Part shown: positions 6,537 through 8,517 of the stretch, piece after piece
How positions within the stretch are numbered: the first letter of the stretch is position 1
Layout of the letters: every line of letters begins with the position of its first letter
Assembly: GCA_021804525.1 (NCBI GenBank)
Contig: JAJZHJ010000037.1
Span: 1-8,517 of the forward strand
Reading direction: 5' to 3'
Source of the DNA: Bacteroidota bacterium
GTDB taxonomy: Bacteria > Bacteroidota > Bacteroidia > Bacteroidales > Paludibacteraceae
DNA: 8,517 nt
The notes under the pieces: generated by a model
What the model was told of the DNA's origin: nothing
Databases searched by the model: none
The model's input: only the letters and a program-made list of their open reading frames with translations
Position numbers and translations under genes: made by a program

Positions 6537-8357
6537 ATGGAGAAAAAAAAGAAGGATTTGTTTCAGCCAAATCTCATCATTCCTACCCTACCCGAAGAGC
6601 CGGGAGTATATCAATACTTCAATACCGAAGATGAAATAATCTATGTAGGTAAGGCGAAAAATTTGAGGAAACGAGTCTCTTCATATTTTACCAAACAACA
6701 CGAAAATAGAAAAATCACTGCATTAGTAAAACAGATAGCCGATCTCAAATACATCGTCGTCGATACCGAGGAGAACGCCCTGCTTTTGGAAAATAATTTG
6801 ATTAAACAATATCACCCCCGCTATAACATTCTCCTAAAAGATGACAAGACCTATCCGTGGCTATGTATAACCAATGAATCTTTCCCCAGAATTTTTAAGA
6901 CACGCAAAATCATAAACGACGGATCAAAATATTTTGGGCCATTCAGCTCTGTCAGCACTCTCACCATTCTTTTGAACACCCTCCGCGAAATTTATCCTAT
7001 TCGAACATGCAAATTGCGTCTGACAGAGGAAATCATAAGTAAAAAAACGTTTAAGGTTTGTTTGCAATATCACATCCACAAATGTTTAGGCCCCTGCGTC
7101 GGCCTTCAAAAAAAAGCCGACTACAACCAAATGATAGCCGAAATAGAACAAATAATAAAAGGCAATACCGTTGCAGTCAGCAAGTACATGGAGCAAGAAA
7201 TGAGACGACTGGCAGACCAACTTCAATTTGAGGAAGCTCACAAAATAAAAGAAAAGTACGAAGTGCTTGAACGCTACAAGGCAAAATCGATTGTGACAAC
7301 CATCACAGACCATGAATTTGACGTTTTTTCGTATGAAGAGGATGGAGATTCGGCTTTGGTAAACGTTTTACACATCACAAATGGAGCAATTGTTCAAGGA
7401 CTTACCGTTACCTACACTAAAAAATTGGATGAGCCAAAAGAAGAAATATTAGCATTAGCCATTGTCGAACTCCGAGAACGGCTAAAAAGTGATGCCAAAG
7501 AAATCATTGTCCAATTTGCACCCGACCTTCATCAAGCAAACCTCACAATAACAATTCCTCAAAAAGGAGATAAAAAGAAACTGTTGGAGCTATCACTCCA
7601 AAACACGCACGCTTACAAGGTGGAAAGGCTAAAGCAGATGGAAAGACTTAACCCTGACCAACGCGTGACTAGAATTTTAAGCACTTTGCAAAAAGATCTC
7701 AACATGAAAGAGTTACCAATGCATATTGAATGTTTTGATAATTCAAACATCCAGGGAACAAATCCTGTGGCAGCCTGCGTCGTCTTTAAAAAAGCCAGAC
7801 CTTCAAAGAAAGACTACAGGCATTTTACCATTAAAACCGTTGAAGGACCAAACGACTACGCCTCTATGGAAGAAGTTGTTTCCCGGCGTTACCTCCGGCT
7901 TTCAGAAGAAGCCTCTCCCCTACCCCAACTTATCGTCATAGACGGAGGAAAGGGACAACTAAAAATGGCAATTACGGCATTGGAAACCCTTCATTTAGAA
8001 AATAAGATTACCGTTATCGGAATTGCAAAACGGCTTGAGGAGATCTATTTCCCGGATGACCCAATTCCCCTTTACTTAGATAAAAACTCTGAGAGCTTAA
8101 AACTGATTCAACAAATTCGTGACGAAGCACATCGTTTTGGAATTACTCACCATCGACTCAAAAGATCGAAAACACAAGTAACCTCAGAACTTGATGCGAT
8201 ACCCGGAATAGGAGAAAAAAGCAAACAAGCGCTCTTGTCCCATTTCAAAAGCGTAAAACGACTTAAAAGCGCCACAAAAGAAGAAATTTCTGAAATTATT
8301 GGAAGCAGTAGGGCATCAACAATTTACGACTATTTTCACGCAAGTTTAAGCCTTTGA
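6537..8357 (+). CDS. uvrC: Excinuclease ABC subunit C (UvrC)
   Basis: Dual-incision nuclease of nucleotide excision repair; it joins UvrB on damaged DNA and cuts on both sides of the lesion. The 606 residues are full length. Domains in order: N-terminal GIY-YIG nuclease (about 18-100) with GVY at 23-25, IYVGKAKNLRKR at 35-46 and LLENNLIKQYHPRYN at 83-97, where Glu85 is the likely metal ligand; four cysteines at 158, 175, 183 and 187, matching the Fe-S ligand set reported for E. coli UvrC; the UVR motif for UvrB binding (about 217-250); the RNase H-like C-terminal nuclease with the likely Asp-Asp-His triad D401 (ECFDNSN), D469 (VIDGGKGQ) and H532 (RDEAHRFGITHHR); and tandem helix-hairpin-helix (about 553-590, AIPGIGEKSKQALLSHF). 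It starts 4 bp after apt, so the two are cotranscribed. No clear plus-strand terminator follows. Confidence 0.98.
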   Translation: MEKKKKDLFQPNLIIPTLPEEPGVYQYFNTEDEIIYVGKAKNLRKRVSSYFTKQHENRKITALVKQIADLKYIVVDTEENALLLENNLIKQYHPRYNILLKDDKTYPWLCITNESFPRIFKTRKIINDGSKYFGPFSSVSTLTILLNTLREIYPIRTCKLRLTEEIISKKTFKVCLQYHIHKCLGPCVGLQKKADYNQMIAEIEQIIKGNTVAVSKYMEQEMRRLADQLQFEEAHKIKEKYEVLERYKAKSIVTTITDHEFDVFSYEEDGDSALVNVLHITNGAIVQGLTVTYTKKLDEPKEEILALAIVELRERLKSDAKEIIVQFAPDLHQANLTITIPQKGDKKKLLELSLQNTHAYKVERLKQMERLNPDQRVTRILSTLQKDLNMKELPMHIECFDNSNIQGTNPVAACVVFKKARPSKKDYRHFTIKTVEGPNDYASMEEVVSRRYLRLSEEASPLPQLIVIDGGKGQLKMAITALETLHLENKITVIGIAKRLEEIYFPDDPIPLYLDKNSESLKLIQQIRDEAHRFGITHHRLKRSKTQVTSELDAIPGIGEKSKQALLSHFKSVKRLKSATKEEISEIIGSSRASTIYDYFHASLSL

Positions 8358-8466
8358 GAATTGAATATTTCATCTCATCTTCCCAACGGGCAATAAAAAA
8401 GGAGCGCTCGTTCCATCAAAAAGGAGGGCTGAACACGGCAAGGGAAAGACCGGATAGGAAGCGTTG

Positions 8467-8494
8467 TTGAAACGGATTCGATTTAGTAACTTTG
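8467..8494 (+). promoter_or_regulatory. Bacteroidota-type promoter for a gene beyond the right edge
   Basis: TAACTTTG at 8487-8494 matches the TAnnTTTG -7 box. TTG stands at 8467-8469 (17-bp spacer) and also at 8464-8466 (20-bp spacer), either acceptable as -33. It points right, so the next plus-strand gene has its own start point. The 110 bp between the uvrC stop and this promoter hold no gene that I can support. Confidence 0.55.
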
Positions 8495-8517
8495 TAACCT
8501 AATTAAAAACCTCCTTT

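Noticed and set aside
8391..8414. Possible minus-strand intrinsic terminator: GGAAC/GCTCC-type short stem followed by TTTTTT.
   Set aside because: The stem is only about five pairs with a G-U, and no minus-strand coding region enters from the right; the adjacent promoter points the other way.
8420..8517. AAAGGAGG (8420-8427) and CCTCCTTT (8510-8517) are complementary and might flank a structured RNA.
   Set aside because: Eight-base purine/pyrimidine arms 80 bp apart with no supporting inner pairing; the second arm is cut by the window edge.

Overview
The window looks like a Bacteroidota chromosome, most likely order Bacteroidales. The evidence is the gene order mnmG-apt-uvrC, a sialic-acid type epimerase/lyase pair of the Bacteroides kind, promoter-like TAnnTTTG boxes instead of TATAAT, and start codons preceded by A/T-rich sequence rather than a strong Shine-Dalgarno. 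No rRNA, tRNA, CRISPR array or intact mobile element is visible.

Left part (1-1938, minus strand): an N-acylglucosamine 2-epimerase (AGE family) is followed by the 5' part of a DHDPS/N-acetylneuraminate lyase family gene that runs off the left edge. Together they would split sialic acid to ManNAc plus pyruvate and convert ManNAc to GlcNAc, feeding amino-sugar catabolism. A good Bacteroidota promoter and a near-perfect 16-bp palindrome lie about 200 bp upstream of the epimerase start.

Middle (1939-4057): A/T-rich and gene-poor. It holds one uncharacterised 268-aa protein (2611-3417, minus) with its own promoter and a clear intrinsic terminator. Immediately upstream of that promoter is an unusual array of five 11-bp units, plus one exact inverted copy, in phase with the DNA helix. 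The rest contains a large imperfect palindrome, a few short open frames of doubtful status and the long leader of mnmG.

Right part (4058-8517, plus strand): a housekeeping cluster of mnmG (tRNA wobble uridine modification), apt (adenine salvage) and uvrC (nucleotide excision repair). The mnmG-apt spacer carries two close matches to the ParB/Spo0J centromere site parS; apt and uvrC are separated by only 4 bp. After uvrC comes a short gene-free stretch with a plus-strand promoter for a gene beyond the window.

No complete novel system is evident. The items most worth following are the twin parS-like sites, the helically phased repeat array and the uncharacterised gene it may control.
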